64,000 bases of DNA. Source: Rhizomys pruinosus. Taxonomy: Eukaryota; Chordata; Mammalia; Rodentia; Spalacidae. Made by a program: the position numbers and the translations under genes. Below are positions 62,778-64,000 of this stretch, piece after piece. The first letter of the stretch is position 1. Each line of letters begins with the position of its first letter. The notes under the pieces are model-generated. The model was given only the letters and a program-made list of their open reading frames with translations. It had not been told where the DNA came from and did not search any database. The stretch is taken from the NCBI GenBank assembly GCA_009823505.1, contig VZQC01004719.1:1269444-1333443 (forward strand). Direction: 5' to 3'.

Positions 62778-62925
62778 GCCGGGCGTGGTGGTGCACGCAT
62801 TTAATCCTAGCACTTGGGAGGCAGAGGCAGGCGGATCTTTGTGAGTTCAAGGCCAGCCTGGTCTACAGAGTGAGTTCCAGGACAGCTGGGGCTACAGGGA
62901 GACACTGTCTCGTAAAGACCAAAAA
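62778..62925 (+). mobile_element. B1 SINE inserted in L1 ORF2
   Basis: Near-consensus B1 (GCCGGGCGTGGTGGTGCACGC). A TSD of about 12 bp, AAAATCAATATC, lies on both sides (about 62766-62777 and 62927-62938). Confidence 0.95.
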
Positions 62926-62926
62926 A

Positions 62927-63766
62927 AAAATCAATATCCATTTAAATTCTGTCTACAAGAAACCCATCTCATCCTCAAGGACAGACACCAACTTAAAGTG
63001 AAAGAATGGAAAAAATATTCCAATCAAACGGTACCAAAAATCAAGAAAATCAAGCAGGAGTTGTTATTCTAATATCACACAAAATAGACCTCAGTGTAAA
63101 ATTAATCAGAAGAGACAAAGAAAGCCATTACATCCTTATCAAAGGAACATTAAACCATGAATATTTCACAATCCTAAATGTTTATACACCAATCTCAGGT
63201 ACACTGAACTTTATGAACAAAATTTTGCAGGACCTCAAAACACAGATTAATCCTAGCACACTAATATTGGTGGAGTTCAATACCCCCACTCAGTCCCTGG
63301 AAAAAAATAAGCTTAGACACATCAGAACTGAACAATACAGTTTACCAATGAACTTCACAGACATCTACAGAATATTCCACCCAAACACCAGAGAATATAG
63401 TTTCTACTCAGTGCTCCAAGGATCATTTTCCAACATCAACCACATACTGGGACACAAAAGAAATCCCAACAAATACAAAATAATTGAAATTATTTCATGC
63501 ATTCTATGAGACCACAGTGCCATAAAGCCCAATATCAACACCAGAATAAACCCTACTATCTACAAAAACACATGGAAACTAAACACCACAATCCTGAACA
63601 ATGAATGGGTCAGGGAAAAGATAAAGAATGAAATAAAAGTATTCATGGAACTAAACGAAAAAGACAATACAACACAACAAAACTAGTGGGCTACTTTACA
63701 AGCAGTACTAAGAGGGAAATTTATAGCCCTAAGTGCCAACAAAAAAAAAGAAAGGGAACAAATGAA
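62927..63766 (+). mobile_element. L1 ORF2 endonuclease-domain fragment
   Basis: The frame reads CLQETHLILKDRH, AGVVILISHKIDLS, RRDKESHYILIKGTL, TILNVYTP and YRIFHPNTREYSFYS, the L1 apurinic-type endonuclease. The Glu of QETH is kept, but the usual GDFN motif reads VEFN, the later SKIDHIL-type motif reads SNINHIL, and a TGA precedes DHSAIK at about 63507. The nuclease is therefore dead. The fragment ends abruptly at about 63766. Confidence 0.92.
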
Positions 63767-64000
63767 TTATTTTTTAAATATTTTATGCTGCATATTTGTA
63801 TAGTTTTGAGCTTCCATCATAAGTTTAGACCTTTGAGTTTTTTGAGTTTTTTCTGTGTTTTCTTTAAATTGTTTGATCATGATTATGGTTGTTGTTTTAA
63901 ACTGAGTTATCGTTGTAGTGCACTTCTGTAGGACTAGTGGGTTTTATTTCATATTATCTTGCTTTTTTTCATATTATTTGATTTTGCACTGCTGTTTTCA
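63767..64000. other. Unassigned AT-rich sequence to window end
   Basis: T-rich with no recognised element. Confidence 0.4.

Overview
The window is non-coding, repeat-dense mammalian DNA from a muroid rodent, most likely a cricetid (vole, hamster or deer-mouse type). The evidence is abundant B1, B2 and B3 SINEs of rodent type, several generations of rodent L1 (including a 5' end built of ~200 bp GC-rich monomers), a complete rodent ERVL-MaLR element, and no bacterial-type gene organisation. I see no intact protein-coding gene, no spliced gene I can support, no tRNA or rRNA gene and no CRISPR array. The two recognisable protein-derived loci are dead processed retrocopies: CLINT1 (epsinR) on the minus strand at about 5.93-8.16 kb, and USP15 on the plus strand at about 39.9-42.5 kb.

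Layout. 0-0.9 kb: 5' end of an L1 on the minus strand, with tandem promoter monomers, running out of the window. 0.9-5.9 kb: AT-rich sequence with B2/B3 SINEs. 5.9-8.9 kb: CLINT1 retrocopy, a B1 inserted upstream of its start codon, a GC-rich unassigned block and a polypurine tract. 8.9-21.5 kb: mostly old unique sequence with scattered SINEs, an ERV-like LTR, MaLR-type LTRs and microsatellites. 21.5-23.5 kb: complete MaLR element with two 359-bp LTRs. 23.9-25.1 kb: L1 fragments.

25.1-38.0 kb is the most striking structure: an inverted repeat with ~6.0 kb arms (25114-31130 and 31932-38006) around a ~0.8 kb spacer. Both arms carry the same nested L1/B1/B2 insertions. The left arm starts exactly after a single N at 25113, so an assembly fold-back artefact and a true genomic palindrome are both live explanations.

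38.0-47.8 kb: a MER5A-like DNA transposon split by an L1 tail, the USP15 retrocopy and old L1 pieces. 47.8-64 kb: almost continuous L1 material (3'UTRs, ORF2 and ORF1 remnants, one 5'-inverted copy, one copy interrupted by a solo MaLR LTR) with B1/B2 insertions. Many insertions can be verified by perfect target-site duplications (TSDs), which give a relative order of events.

Nothing here looks like a new functional gene system. The items most worth following up are the large palindrome, the unusual upstream extension of the CLINT1 retrocopy, two ultra-short L1-derived insertions and a B1 flank shared by two distant loci.
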